A stretch of 64,000 nucleotides of DNA, taken from positions 1-64,000 of the forward strand of contig DATGQE010000052.1 in NCBI GenBank assembly GCA_035304345.1. The letters are read 5' to 3'. Made by a program: the position numbers and the translations under genes. Positions within the stretch are counted from its first letter, which is position 1. Each line of letters begins with the position of its first letter. This document shows positions 54,647 to 62,721 of the stretch, piece after piece. Origin of the DNA: IDS-8 sp035304345 (GTDB taxonomy: Bacteria; Pseudomonadota; Gammaproteobacteria; Steroidobacterales; Woeseiaceae). The notes under the pieces are model-generated. The model worked only from the letters and a program-made list of their open reading frames with translations. It was not told where the DNA came from and searched no databases.

Positions 54647-55042
54647 CCTTCAATGAGACCCTGGTGGATGTATGGAGGCCGGGGCCTTTCTCACAGCGCG
54701 CAGGCAGCGGAAGCGTCGCCCATGATTGTTCTTCGTCTTATTGGCGCGTACGGTCATCGGTCGACCCATACGGTCCCCTTGTGGCCGCATCAGCGTCCCA
54801 GGACACTCGGGATAGTCTACCCGCAGTCTCCGGGGGACAGAAGCGCTTTCACCATGGGCCGGTCGCCCGCCCGTGGCCACCTGTGAAAGCGCCCGAAATG
54901 ACCGGTTTTGTGCCCTCGAGCGCGCGGCTGCCCGCGCGGCGGCGCCGCTGGCGCGGGGCCCGCCACGGCGTGCCCTGCCGTGACATAATCGAGGCGCGGC
55001 AGGGGCGGAATGGGCCCGCCCGGCCGCCTCCCCGGGGGGACC
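54647..55042. other. 396-bp divergent intergenic region with a long inverted repeat
   Basis: No gene supported. It contains a perfect 10-bp inverted repeat GCGCTTTCAC (54843-54852) / GTGAAAGCGC (54883-54892) with 30 bp between the arms, and an extended -10 near 54981. I looked for the conserved core of a c-di-GMP riboswitch and did not find it. The repeat could be an operator, an RNA structure or a terminator. Confidence 0.5.
54981..54989 (+). promoter_or_regulatory. Candidate extended -10 promoter of the response-regulator gene
   Basis: TGACATAAT (54981-54989) fits an extended -10 (TGnTATAAT) with one mismatch. No good -35. Start near 54996, leader about 47 nt to the GTG at 55043. Confidence 0.35.
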
Positions 55043-56344
55043 GTGAGAAAGAGCGCACTCATTGTCGACGATTCGAAATCGGCGCGGCTGGTGCTCAAGC
55101 GCATGCTCGAGGTCCACGACCTCGAGATCGCGACGGCGGAATCCGCCGAGGAGGCGCTCGAATACCTGAACGATCACCGCCCCGACGTGATCTTCATGGA
55201 TCACCTCATGCCCGGCATGGACGGGTTCGAGGCGGTGAGCGCGATCAAGAAGAACCCGGAGACCGCGACCATCCCCATCATGATGTACACCTCCCAGAAG
55301 GGAGAGGTGTACGTGGGCCAGGCCCGCGCGCTGGGCGCGGTGGGCGTGCTGCCCAAGGAGGTCGGTCCCGTCGAGGTGTCGAAGGTGCTCGAGTCCCTGC
55401 GGGTCATCGGCGATCACGCGGATCGCGAGCGGCGCGCGGCGAGCGCCGGCGACAGCCGCGAGCCGGGCGACGATGCCGAGCTCGCGCGCTTCGACGACGA
55501 CCTGCGCGAGCTCATCCGCGACCTGTTCGCGCAACAGCGCGCCGTCATTCGCCGCGACCTGCTCGACAGCTACGAGACGATCGCGCGCCGGGTCGCGGAC
55601 GAGATCCGCGCTCCCGAATCCGTGGAGGTGCCGCCGGCCGTGCCGGCCCCCGCGGGCGTGCCGGCGGTGCTGAAGGTCGCGGTCGCCGCGCTGCTCGCGG
55701 CCAGCATCGCGTTCGCATGGCTGTTCTTCGAGCGCGACCGCGATTACCGGCTGGCCGAGGCGCGCGCCACCGAGCTCGCGGCCACGCTCGAAGCCCTGCG
55801 CAGCGCACCGGCCACGGCCCCCGGGTCCGTGCAGGACGCCACGGCTCCGCCGCCCGACCTCATGCCCGTGATCGAAACGGTCGAGTGGGCCGTCAACCGG
55901 TCCGGTCCGTACGAGTTCGACGAGCTGCCGCTGGGCGACCGGCGCGTCGCGCTGCTCGAAGGCCTCACGGCACGGCTGCTCGAGATGGGTTTCGAGGGCC
56001 AGGTGCTGGTGGAGACACACGTCGGCGATTTCTGCATGGTCGGCGGCGGCGAGGGCCTGGAGCTCGCGCCGGCGGAGCTCGACGTCGCCGATTGCGAGCA
56101 GATCGGCTTCAGCGCCAGCGAGGCGCTCGAGCTCGGGCTGCGCCAGTCCGTCGCGTTCGCGAACTTCGTCAACGTGACGGAGGAAACCACGGAGGGGCGG
56201 ATACGGTTCGTGATCGTGTCCCAGGGAAATGCGCAGCCGGCGGTGCCGTACCCGCCGCTGGTGGCCGGGGTGTCCGCCGGGAGCTGGAACCAGGCGGCGC
56301 GGGCGAACCAGCGCGTGGAGATCACCCTGCTGCCGTCGGGCTGA
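55043..56344 (+). CDS. Receiver domain fused to a membrane helix and OmpA-like C-terminal domain
   Basis: 433 aa from a GTG at 55043 (GGGGGA upstream). Residues 1-125 are a complete receiver: Asp9/Asp10, phospho-acceptor Asp53 ('IFMDHLMPGMDG'), Thr83, Lys105 ('GVLPKEVG'). A charged linker with predicted helix (about 140-190), one membrane helix (about 210-232, 'VAVAALLAASIAFAWLFF'), a short coiled coil, and a C-terminal domain of about 150 residues with OmpA-like layout ending 'ANQRVEITLLPSG' (compare NRRVEI of OmpA). A cytoplasmic phospho-receiver tethered to a periplasmic wall-binding-like domain is unusual. The histidine kinase is not in the window. Confidence 0.85.
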   Translation: MRKSALIVDDSKSARLVLKRMLEVHDLEIATAESAEEALEYLNDHRPDVIFMDHLMPGMDGFEAVSAIKKNPETATIPIMMYTSQKGEVYVGQARALGAVGVLPKEVGPVEVSKVLESLRVIGDHADRERRAASAGDSREPGDDAELARFDDDLRELIRDLFAQQRAVIRRDLLDSYETIARRVADEIRAPESVEVPPAVPAPAGVPAVLKVAVAALLAASIAFAWLFFERDRDYRLAEARATELAATLEALRSAPATAPGSVQDATAPPPDLMPVIETVEWAVNRSGPYEFDELPLGDRRVALLEGLTARLLEMGFEGQVLVETHVGDFCMVGGGEGLELAPAELDVADCEQIGFSASEALELGLRQSVAFANFVNVTEETTEGRIRFVIVSQGNAQPAVPYPPLVAGVSAGSWNQAARANQRVEITLLPSG

Positions 56345-56393
56345 GCGTGCCTGCCGCCCGGCACGGCACGCGGCGTGGACCGCCGCCGCGCCG

Positions 56394-56789
56394 CTACGAC
56401 TGGCGCTTTTCGACGAATTCGACGGGCTCGCTGCGCCCGGTGGTCCGCATCGTGCCCTCGACCACCGCGCCGGCGGCGACGGCGATCGCCTCGCCGGTCA
56501 CGGTGCCCGTGATGCGGGCGGAATCCGCGATTTCGACGTGCCCCGTCGCCTCGATGTCGCCTTCGACGGTGCCGGCGATCATCACCGAGCGCGCCCGCAG
56601 GAACCCGCGCCAGACACCCTTCGCGGTGATGGCCACCGAGCCCGAAAGATCGCTGTCCCCCTCGACTTCGCCGCTGATCATGAAATCCCCGGTGCCCGAG
56701 AGCTGTCCGGTGACCTTGCAACCTTCGTTGATCAGGCTGACCGGGCCGGTCTGGCGGTCGCGAAAGCGGCGTTTCTTCGAGTCGTTCAT
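56394..56789 (-). CDS. Bactofilin family protein
   Basis: 131 aa. The central repeat of short beta strands ('GCKVTGQLSGTGDFMISGEV', 'GSVAITAKGVWRG', 'VMIAGTVEGDIEATGHVEI', 'ITGTVTGEAIAVAAGAVVEG') forms the bactofilin beta-helix (PF04519), flanked by short charged tails. Bactofilins polymerise without nucleotide at the membrane and organise cell-wall enzymes. Convergent with the preceding gene. Confidence 0.92.
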   Translation of the reverse strand: MNDSKKRRFRDRQTGPVSLINEGCKVTGQLSGTGDFMISGEVEGDSDLSGSVAITAKGVWRGFLRARSVMIAGTVEGDIEATGHVEIADSARITGTVTGEAIAVAAGAVVEGTMRTTGRSEPVEFVEKRQS

Positions 56790-56908
56790 GCGGGCCGTCT
56801 CCCCTCTCTCCCCTCGGGCGGAAACGGCACATTATCGCGCCTCGGCGGCGCGGGTTGTGACGGGGTTGGCACTGCGTCGCGGCGCGTGCCGCCGCGGGCC
56901 GCTCGCGC

Positions 56909-57298
56909 TCAGTCGTCCGCTTCGCGCCAGCCGTGACCGAGCGTTTCGATGTCCTTGAGCTCCCCGCCCTCGAACCGCAGCTTGCGCACGAGGCGCCGCG
57001 GCCCGAAGTTGTAGATGTATTCCGTGACCTGCACGTGGTGGTAGAAGTTGCCGGGGCCGAAGCGCACGCCTTCGGCACCCTTGAGCCTCAGCATCTCGAA
57101 CGGCGTGTACGCACGCACCACGAAACCGCGGTCGCGGACGGCCGTCGGCTCGCCGCAGTACGCGACGACCTCGACATCCAGCATGCCCTCCCGCACGACC
57201 TTGTCGCCGCAGCGCAGCGCGTGCGCCGGGGCGCTCAGGAGCAACGCGCCGAGCGCGAGGATTGCGGCGGTGATCGTGCTGCGCATGGTGGGGGTCAT
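56909..57298 (-). CDS. DUF2845 family secreted protein
   Basis: 129 aa with signal peptide (to 'APAHA'). The mature part has 'LRCGDKVVREGMLDVEVVAY' then 'CGEPTAV', the two-Cys pattern of DUF2845, followed by 'YNFGPRRLVRKLRFEGGELK'. ATG at 57298 is preceded by GAGGTAGCG; the inner Met at 57286 has no RBS. Function unknown; small periplasmic proteins of this type are common in gammaproteobacteria. Confidence 0.88.
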   Translation of the reverse strand: MTPTMRSTITAAILALGALLLSAPAHALRCGDKVVREGMLDVEVVAYCGEPTAVRDRGFVVRAYTPFEMLRLKGAEGVRFGPGNFYHHVQVTEYIYNFGPRRLVRKLRFEGGELKDIETLGHGWREADD

Positions 57299-57445
57299 GG
57301 CGCTACCTCGAGTTCACATTGTAAGACACCGCGCTGAACGTTGCCTGAATCGCGGCCGGCGCCGGCGAATCGCGTTGTCAGTCCGTGTTACCGGTCGGTA
57401 TAGTGACGTACCGCGCCCGTTGTCAGTCGCTCGGCCGGCAGGAAC

Positions 57446-59035
57446 ATGAAGCAATCGTTGACAGGCCCAGGGACATTCGACGACAGGATCGGCGCGCTGG
57501 TCGGCGGAGGGATTGCGACCAATCTTGCCGGTGGACTGAAGGGAGTCGAGAAGGAAGCCCTGCGGGTGCGCCCGGACGGCTGGCTGTCGGACCGCCCGCA
57601 TCCGCGCCTCCTCGGCTCCGCGCTCACCAACCGCTACATCACCACCGACTTTTCCGAAGCGTTGCTGGAATTCGTGACGCCCGCGTTCGCCCAAACCTGG
57701 GAAACGCTGGGATTCTTGTGCGACATCCACCGGTTCACCTGCGAGCGGCTGGACGACGAGCTGCTGTGGCCGGCGAGCATGCCCTGCCGCATTCCCGAGG
57801 ACGACGCCATCCCGATCGCGCAGTACGGGACTTCCAACGTCGGGCTCATGAAGACGATCTACCGCCGGGGGCTGGCTCATCGCTACGGGCGCAGCATGCA
57901 GACCATAGCGGGCGTGCACTTCAACTATTCCGTGCCGGAGGCGTTCTGGCCGGCCTGGCAGGAGCTCGAGAAGGTGCGCGGCGATCTCGGCGCGTTCCGG
58001 TCCGCAGGTTACTTCGCGCTCGCGCGCAACTTCCGGCGCCTGGGATGGCTGGTGCTGTACCTGTTCGGCGCCTCGCCCGCCCTGTGCCGCTCGTTCGCAC
58101 CGGCCGGCTCCGCGGGCCTCGAATCCTGGGACGAAACCACCCTGTACGCCCCGTACGCGACGTCGCTGCGAATGAGCGACCTCGGTTACAGCAATCGCAC
58201 CCAGGCGAAGATCAACATCTCCCTCAACAGCCTCGACGAGTACGTGCGCGACCTCGTCGCCGCCATCACCACCCCGGAGCCCGCGTTCGTCCGGATCGGC
58301 GTCAAGGTGGACGGCGAATACCGGCAGCTCAGCGCGAATCGCCTGCAGATCGAGAACGAGTATTACAGCCCGATTCGCCCGAAGCGCACCGCCTACACCG
58401 GCGAGCGGCCCACCGCGGCGCTGCTGCGCGCGGGGGTGGAGTACGTCGAGATCCGCTCGCTCGACATCAGCGTCTTCGATCCCGCCGGCATCAACCAGAA
58501 CACGATGCGGTTCATGGAGGCGTTCCTTCTCTATTGCCTGCTGGAGGACAGCCCGCCGTTCGACGACCGCGGGCTGGACGAGGCCGCCTCGAACCAGTCG
58601 CGGGTGGCGCGGCGCGGGCGCGAGCCCGGTCTCGAGCTGGAGCGCGACGGCCGTGCGGTTCGCCTCGTGGACTGGGCCGGCGAGATCGTCGCGCGCGTGC
58701 GCGCCGTGGCGGAGCTCGTCGACAGCGCGACCGGCGGCAGCGATTACGTGCAGGCCGTCGAGCACCAGCAGCGGAAGATCGCGGATCCCGCCGCCACGCC
58801 GTCCGCGCGGCTGCTCGCCGCGCTCGAGGAGAGTGGCGGTGGCTTCTTCGACCTCGGGCTGGCCGCCGCCCGCAATCACCGGGACTATTTCCTGTCGCTC
58901 GCACCGATGAACCCCGAACGGCAGGCGCAGCTCGAGGAGGAGGCACGCGACTCCGTGCGCCGCCAGCGCGAGATCGAGGCCGCCGATCGCCTGAGCTTCG
59001 AGGAATACCTCGCGCGCTACTTCGCGGGCACCTGA
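57446..59035 (+). CDS. gshA: Glutamate-cysteine ligase
   Basis: First, rate-limiting step of glutathione synthesis: ATP-dependent joining of glutamate and cysteine. 529 aa (E. coli 518). Family elements: 'LKGVEKEALRV' (metal/glutamate binding), 'YITTDFSEALLEFVTP', 'QTIAGVHFNYSVPE', 'RMSDLGY', 'VEYVEIRSLDISVFDP'. ATG at 57446 after GGCAGGAA. gshB is not in the window. Confidence 0.95.
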   Translation: MKQSLTGPGTFDDRIGALVGGGIATNLAGGLKGVEKEALRVRPDGWLSDRPHPRLLGSALTNRYITTDFSEALLEFVTPAFAQTWETLGFLCDIHRFTCERLDDELLWPASMPCRIPEDDAIPIAQYGTSNVGLMKTIYRRGLAHRYGRSMQTIAGVHFNYSVPEAFWPAWQELEKVRGDLGAFRSAGYFALARNFRRLGWLVLYLFGASPALCRSFAPAGSAGLESWDETTLYAPYATSLRMSDLGYSNRTQAKINISLNSLDEYVRDLVAAITTPEPAFVRIGVKVDGEYRQLSANRLQIENEYYSPIRPKRTAYTGERPTAALLRAGVEYVEIRSLDISVFDPAGINQNTMRFMEAFLLYCLLEDSPPFDDRGLDEAASNQSRVARRGREPGLELERDGRAVRLVDWAGEIVARVRAVAELVDSATGGSDYVQAVEHQQRKIADPAATPSARLLAALEESGGGFFDLGLAAARNHRDYFLSLAPMNPERQAQLEEEARDSVRRQREIEAADRLSFEEYLARYFAGT

Positions 59036-59154
59036 CGCCCGCCGGCACCCGCCTGTGTGCGCTCCATCACAGTTCGCCGCTTCCGGCCTGAGCGCGCGGC
59101 CGCACCTGACTTATTCTTCCCGTCGCAGGCGCGTGCATCCGGCGGGACAGCGGA

Positions 59155-59712
59155 GTGGTCAAGAGCTTCTATTTCGGCATCGTGTTCGGTATCGCGGCGA
59201 CGGTTGCCGCGCTGTGGTTCGTGCGCGTGGTCGACCAGCATCGCGAGCCCTCGATCGTGACGGTCGAGCCGAACGGCGGCAATCGCGAGGTCTTCCACGT
59301 CAACCTCCCGGAAGACCGCATCCTGGCGCGCAGCCCGGATGGCGCGACGCTGCTGCCGGAATCCCTCGCTTGGCCCGCCGCGCCCGTCCTCGCCGGCGTG
59401 CAGGCCGAGCTGTACAAGCTGCGTGACGCGAACGGCGTGGTGGTCGGCGTCGCGAGCCGCATCAGCGGGCCCGGCGACGCGACGGGGTCGGTGCTGGAGT
59501 GGGCGCTGCACCTTCCTGCTCGCGGCACCGTCTACGCGACCCTGCGGCCGGGCTCGACGGCCGACGGCTACCGCGACGGTGCGTTGCGCGCCGGCACGCG
59601 CGAGTTCGCCCGCCTGCGCGGCACGGTGACCGAGCGCTTCGAGTCCGCCGGAGACGACGGCGGCCGCATCGAGCTCACCACGGCGCTGGTGGCGATGGGA
59701 GAGCCGGAATGA
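59155..59712 (+). CDS. Membrane-anchored protein of unknown function, paralogue 1
   Basis: 185 aa from a GTG at 59155. One N-terminal helix ('FYFGIVFGIAATVAALWFVR'), the remainder predicted periplasmic and beta-rich. 'LEWALHLPARGTVYATLRPG' aligns with 'SAWHVYLPGRGTFFVDQTEN' of the next gene, so the two are tandem paralogues. Overlaps the second gene by ATGA. No family recognised. Confidence 0.75.
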   Translation: MVKSFYFGIVFGIAATVAALWFVRVVDQHREPSIVTVEPNGGNREVFHVNLPEDRILARSPDGATLLPESLAWPAAPVLAGVQAELYKLRDANGVVVGVASRISGPGDATGSVLEWALHLPARGTVYATLRPGSTADGYRDGALRAGTREFARLRGTVTERFESAGDDGGRIELTTALVAMGEPE

Positions 59713-60404
59713 AGTACCTGTTCGGCTTCATCGTGGGCACACTGTTCGGCGCGGCGTTGTGCCTCGCCGGCCTCTATCACAACCCGTTCGCCGACGCCCG
59801 CGGCGCAGCGGCGATCGCGATTTCCGACCAGCTCCTCGGCGAGTTCAGCTTCCCTGCCGTCGCGGCCGAGTCGATCGCGTTCACGAACGACGGCGAGTCG
59901 ACGCCGGCGCCGCATCCTGCCGGGATCGCGGAACTGTGGGAGCCGGCGATCAGCCGCACGCGCGTGCTCGTGACGGTCATGACCGAGCGCGGCGAGCCCG
60001 CCGGCATCGGCGTCAAGTTCTCGTCGGATTCCGAAGCGACGCGGCTGCTCCGCTCGGAGGCTCTCGTCGACAGCGCGTGGCACGTGTACCTGCCGGGCCG
60101 CGGCACCTTCTTCGTGGACCAGACCGAGAACCTGTGGGGCTACCTGCGGGACGTCGTCATCCCGGCGCGCTGGAGCTCCGCCGACAGCTGGCGCGGCACG
60201 TGGTTCGGCATCGTGACCGCCGGCCCCAACGCGTTGCGCACCGCACGCCTCGTCGGCGGCAGCGGCCGGTTCGCGGACCTGGACGCCGAAGCCGTCGAAA
60301 CCTGGAACGCGCGTGCCTACTCGACGCAGCAGGGACCGGTCGCGATGCAGGGCAGCCTCATGATCGCCCTGCCCGGACCCCCGCCGGTCGGACTCAGCCA
60401 GTAG
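59709..60404 (+). CDS. Membrane-anchored protein of unknown function, paralogue 2
   Basis: 231 aa. N-terminal helix 'MKYLFGFIVGTLFGAALCLAG', periplasmic domain with the shared W-x3-LPxRGT element (about residue 121), then a region not seen in the first copy ('WSSADSWRGTWFGIVTAG'). The last 11 bp overlap the convergent flavoprotein gene. Co-translation with paralogue 1 suggests a heteromeric complex. Confidence 0.75.
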   Translation: MKYLFGFIVGTLFGAALCLAGLYHNPFADARGAAAIAISDQLLGEFSFPAVAAESIAFTNDGESTPAPHPAGIAELWEPAISRTRVLVTVMTERGEPAGIGVKFSSDSEATRLLRSEALVDSAWHVYLPGRGTFFVDQTENLWGYLRDVVIPARWSSADSWRGTWFGIVTAGPNALRTARLVGGSGRFADLDAEAVETWNARAYSTQQGPVAMQGSLMIALPGPPPVGLSQ

Positions 60405-61608
60405 CCTCGAGCGGCACCTCCGGATCCGCGAGGCGTGCGCGCTCCACCCGGCCGCCTGCGGCGATCACCTGGCGCGCGCGCAGGAAATCCTTCGGGTTGT
60501 TGACGGCATCGAGCGCGATCAGCTTCCCCTCCTGCAGGTACGCGCACGAGAAGGCACGCGTGCGCGGGTCGCCGCGCAGGACCGCCTCGTCGTAGCCCTG
60601 CGAAAGCCCGGCGATCTGCAGCTTGAGGTCGTACTGGTCGGACCAGAACCACGGCACCTCCGCGTACCGGGCGTCCTCGCCGCAGATCACGGCCGCGGCC
60701 GTGCGCGCCTGCTCGAGCGCGTTCTGCACGCACTCCAGCCGCACGCTGCGGCCGATCACCGGGTTGGGATGGAACGTGCAGTCGCCGACGGCGAAGACGT
60801 CCGGGTCGGACGTCCTGCAGCGCTCGTCCACCACGATGCCGTCGTTGACCGCGAGCCCGGCGCCGCCGGCGAGCTCGGTGTTGGGGACGATGCCGACGCC
60901 GATCACGACGAGATCGGCCGGGATCTCCGTTCCGTCCGCGAGCAGCACCCCGCGCACGCGGCCATCCCCGACGAAGGCCTCGATGCCGGTGTCGAGCCGG
61001 ATGTCGACGCCGTGCGCGCGATGCTCGGCGGCGTAGAAGTCGGAGACCGCCGGGCAGACCACGCGCTTCATCACCCGGTCGAGGAGCTCGACGACGGTGA
61101 CCTCGAGGCCGAGCTTCGTCGCGACCGCGGCGACCTCGAGGCCGATGTAGCCCGCGCCGACGATGACGAGGCGCCGGCCCCGGCCCATGTCGGCCTGGAT
61201 CGCGCGCACGTCGGCGACGTTGCGCAGGTAGTGGATGCCTTCCAGCTCGACGCCGGGCAGGTCGATGCGCCGCACCCGCGAGCCCGTCGCCAGCACGAGG
61301 GTGTCGTAGCCGATGCGCTTGCCGTCGGCGGTCACGAGCACCTTGCTTTCCCGGTCGAGGCGCTCGATGCGCGTGTCCGGCATCACCGTGATGCCGGGCT
61401 GCTCGTAGAACGAGGACGGCTTCACGTACAGGCGCTCGACCGGCAGCTCGCCGGCGAGGAATTTCTTCGACAGCGGCGGCCGCTGGTAGGGGAGCCAGGG
61501 CTCCTCGCCGACCAGCACGATCTCGCCGCGATGCTGCTTCTGGCGCAGGCTGGCGACGACCTGGCCGGCGGCGTGGCCGGCGCCTGCGATGACGACTCTG
61601 CTTGCCAT
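60394..61608 (-). CDS. FAD-dependent NAD(P)H:ferredoxin/rubredoxin reductase-like protein
   Basis: 404 aa. FAD-binding 'VVIAGAGHAAGQVVASL', NAD-binding 'RRLVIVGAGYIGLEVAAVA', and the ATG motif 'LVLATGSRVRRI'. 'VFAVGDCTFHPNP' binds FAD, and the C-terminal reductase domain includes 'VPWFWSDQYDLKLQIAGL'. Closest in pattern to the ferredoxin reductases of P450 and dioxygenase systems (CamA, ThcD). No ferredoxin or oxygenase gene adjoins it, so the partner is unknown. Confidence 0.92.
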   Translation of the reverse strand: MASRVVIAGAGHAAGQVVASLRQKQHRGEIVLVGEEPWLPYQRPPLSKKFLAGELPVERLYVKPSSFYEQPGITVMPDTRIERLDRESKVLVTADGKRIGYDTLVLATGSRVRRIDLPGVELEGIHYLRNVADVRAIQADMGRGRRLVIVGAGYIGLEVAAVATKLGLEVTVVELLDRVMKRVVCPAVSDFYAAEHRAHGVDIRLDTGIEAFVGDGRVRGVLLADGTEIPADLVVIGVGIVPNTELAGGAGLAVNDGIVVDERCRTSDPDVFAVGDCTFHPNPVIGRSVRLECVQNALEQARTAAAVICGEDARYAEVPWFWSDQYDLKLQIAGLSQGYDEAVLRGDPRTRAFSCAYLQEGKLIALDAVNNPKDFLRARQVIAAGGRVERARLADPEVPLEATG

Positions 61609-61731
61609 GGAACGAATTTGGACGACTCACGACAATGATGCCGTTCCCGGCGCCACCGGCGCCAGTCGGAGCGCCTGCGGTTCCAGCATGTGGAGCGCGG
61701 CTCGGCTAACATTCGGCGCAGGAGGAGGCGC

Positions 61732-62709
61732 ATGCAGGTCAAAGCGATACGTTTTCACGAGCACGGCGGACCCGAGGTGCTTCGCCTGGAGACCGTGGAT
61801 CTGCCGGAAGCCGGGCCGGGGGAGGCGCGGGTGCGCCATACCGCGATCGGCGTCAATTTCATCGATACCTATCATCGCAGCGGGCTGTACCCGCTCGAGC
61901 TGCCGTCCGGACTGGGCAGCGAGGCGGCCGGCGTGGTCGAGGCGGTCGGCCCCGGCGTGACCGAGGTCGCGCCCGGCGATCGCGTCGTCTACACGGGACG
62001 GCCCCCCGACGCCTATTCCGAGGCGCGCGTGTTCCCGGCCGAGCGGCTGGTCCCGATCCCGGACGGTGTCAGCGACGAGCAGGCCGCCGCCGTGCTGCTC
62101 AAGGGACTGACGGCGTGGTACCTGCTGCGGCGCAGCTACCCGGTGAAGGAGGGCGACCCGGTCGTCATCTACGCCGCGGCGGGCGGCGTCGGCTCGCTCG
62201 CGAGCCGCTGGGCGCACCTGCTCGGCGCGCACGTGATCGGCATCGTCGGCACGGAGGAGAAGGCGAAGCTCGCCCGCGAGCACGGCTGCCGCGACGTGAT
62301 CCTGATGACCGAACCCGATCCCGCGGCGCGCGTGCGCGAGCTCACCGGCGGGAAGGGCGTCGCCGCCGTGTACGATTCCGTCGGGCGCGACACGTTCTTC
62401 CAGTCGTTGGACATGCTGCGACCCCACGGGGTGATGGTCAGCTTCGGCAACTCGTCCGGGCCGGTCGAGCCGTTCGCGCCGGCCGAGCTCGCGAAGCGCC
62501 ATTCGCTGTACGTGACGCGGCCCGTGCTGTTCGATTTCATCGACACGCGCGAGCGGCTGCTCAACGCCGCCGGCGAGCTCTTCCAACTCGTCGGCGACGG
62601 CCGCCTGCCGGTCGCCATCAACCAGCGCTACGCGCTCGCGGACGCCGCCCAGGCGCACCGCGACCTCGAAGCGCGCAGGACGACCGGCTCGTCGATCCTC
62701 GTCCCGTAA
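61732..62709 (+). CDS. qorA: Quinone oxidoreductase (zinc-free MDR family)
   Basis: NADPH-dependent one-electron reduction of quinones, or a related enone reductase. 325 aa, ATG at 61732 after GGAGGAGG. 'IRFHEHGGPEVLRLE' N-terminal signature, 'GVNFIDTYHRSGLYPLELP', 'LLKGLTAWYLL', cofactor motif 'YAAAGGVGSLASRWAHLLGA'. No structural zinc cysteines. Divergent from the flavoprotein across 123 bp. Confidence 0.93.
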   Translation: MQVKAIRFHEHGGPEVLRLETVDLPEAGPGEARVRHTAIGVNFIDTYHRSGLYPLELPSGLGSEAAGVVEAVGPGVTEVAPGDRVVYTGRPPDAYSEARVFPAERLVPIPDGVSDEQAAAVLLKGLTAWYLLRRSYPVKEGDPVVIYAAAGGVGSLASRWAHLLGAHVIGIVGTEEKAKLAREHGCRDVILMTEPDPAARVRELTGGKGVAAVYDSVGRDTFFQSLDMLRPHGVMVSFGNSSGPVEPFAPAELAKRHSLYVTRPVLFDFIDTRERLLNAAGELFQLVGDGRLPVAINQRYALADAAQAHRDLEARRTTGSSILVP

Positions 62710-62721
62710 GGAGCGTGCGCG

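Noticed and set aside
54647..55042. c-di-GMP riboswitch beside the GGDEF/EAL gene
   Set aside because: The conserved GEMM core and tetraloop-receptor pattern were not found; only a simple inverted repeat is visible.
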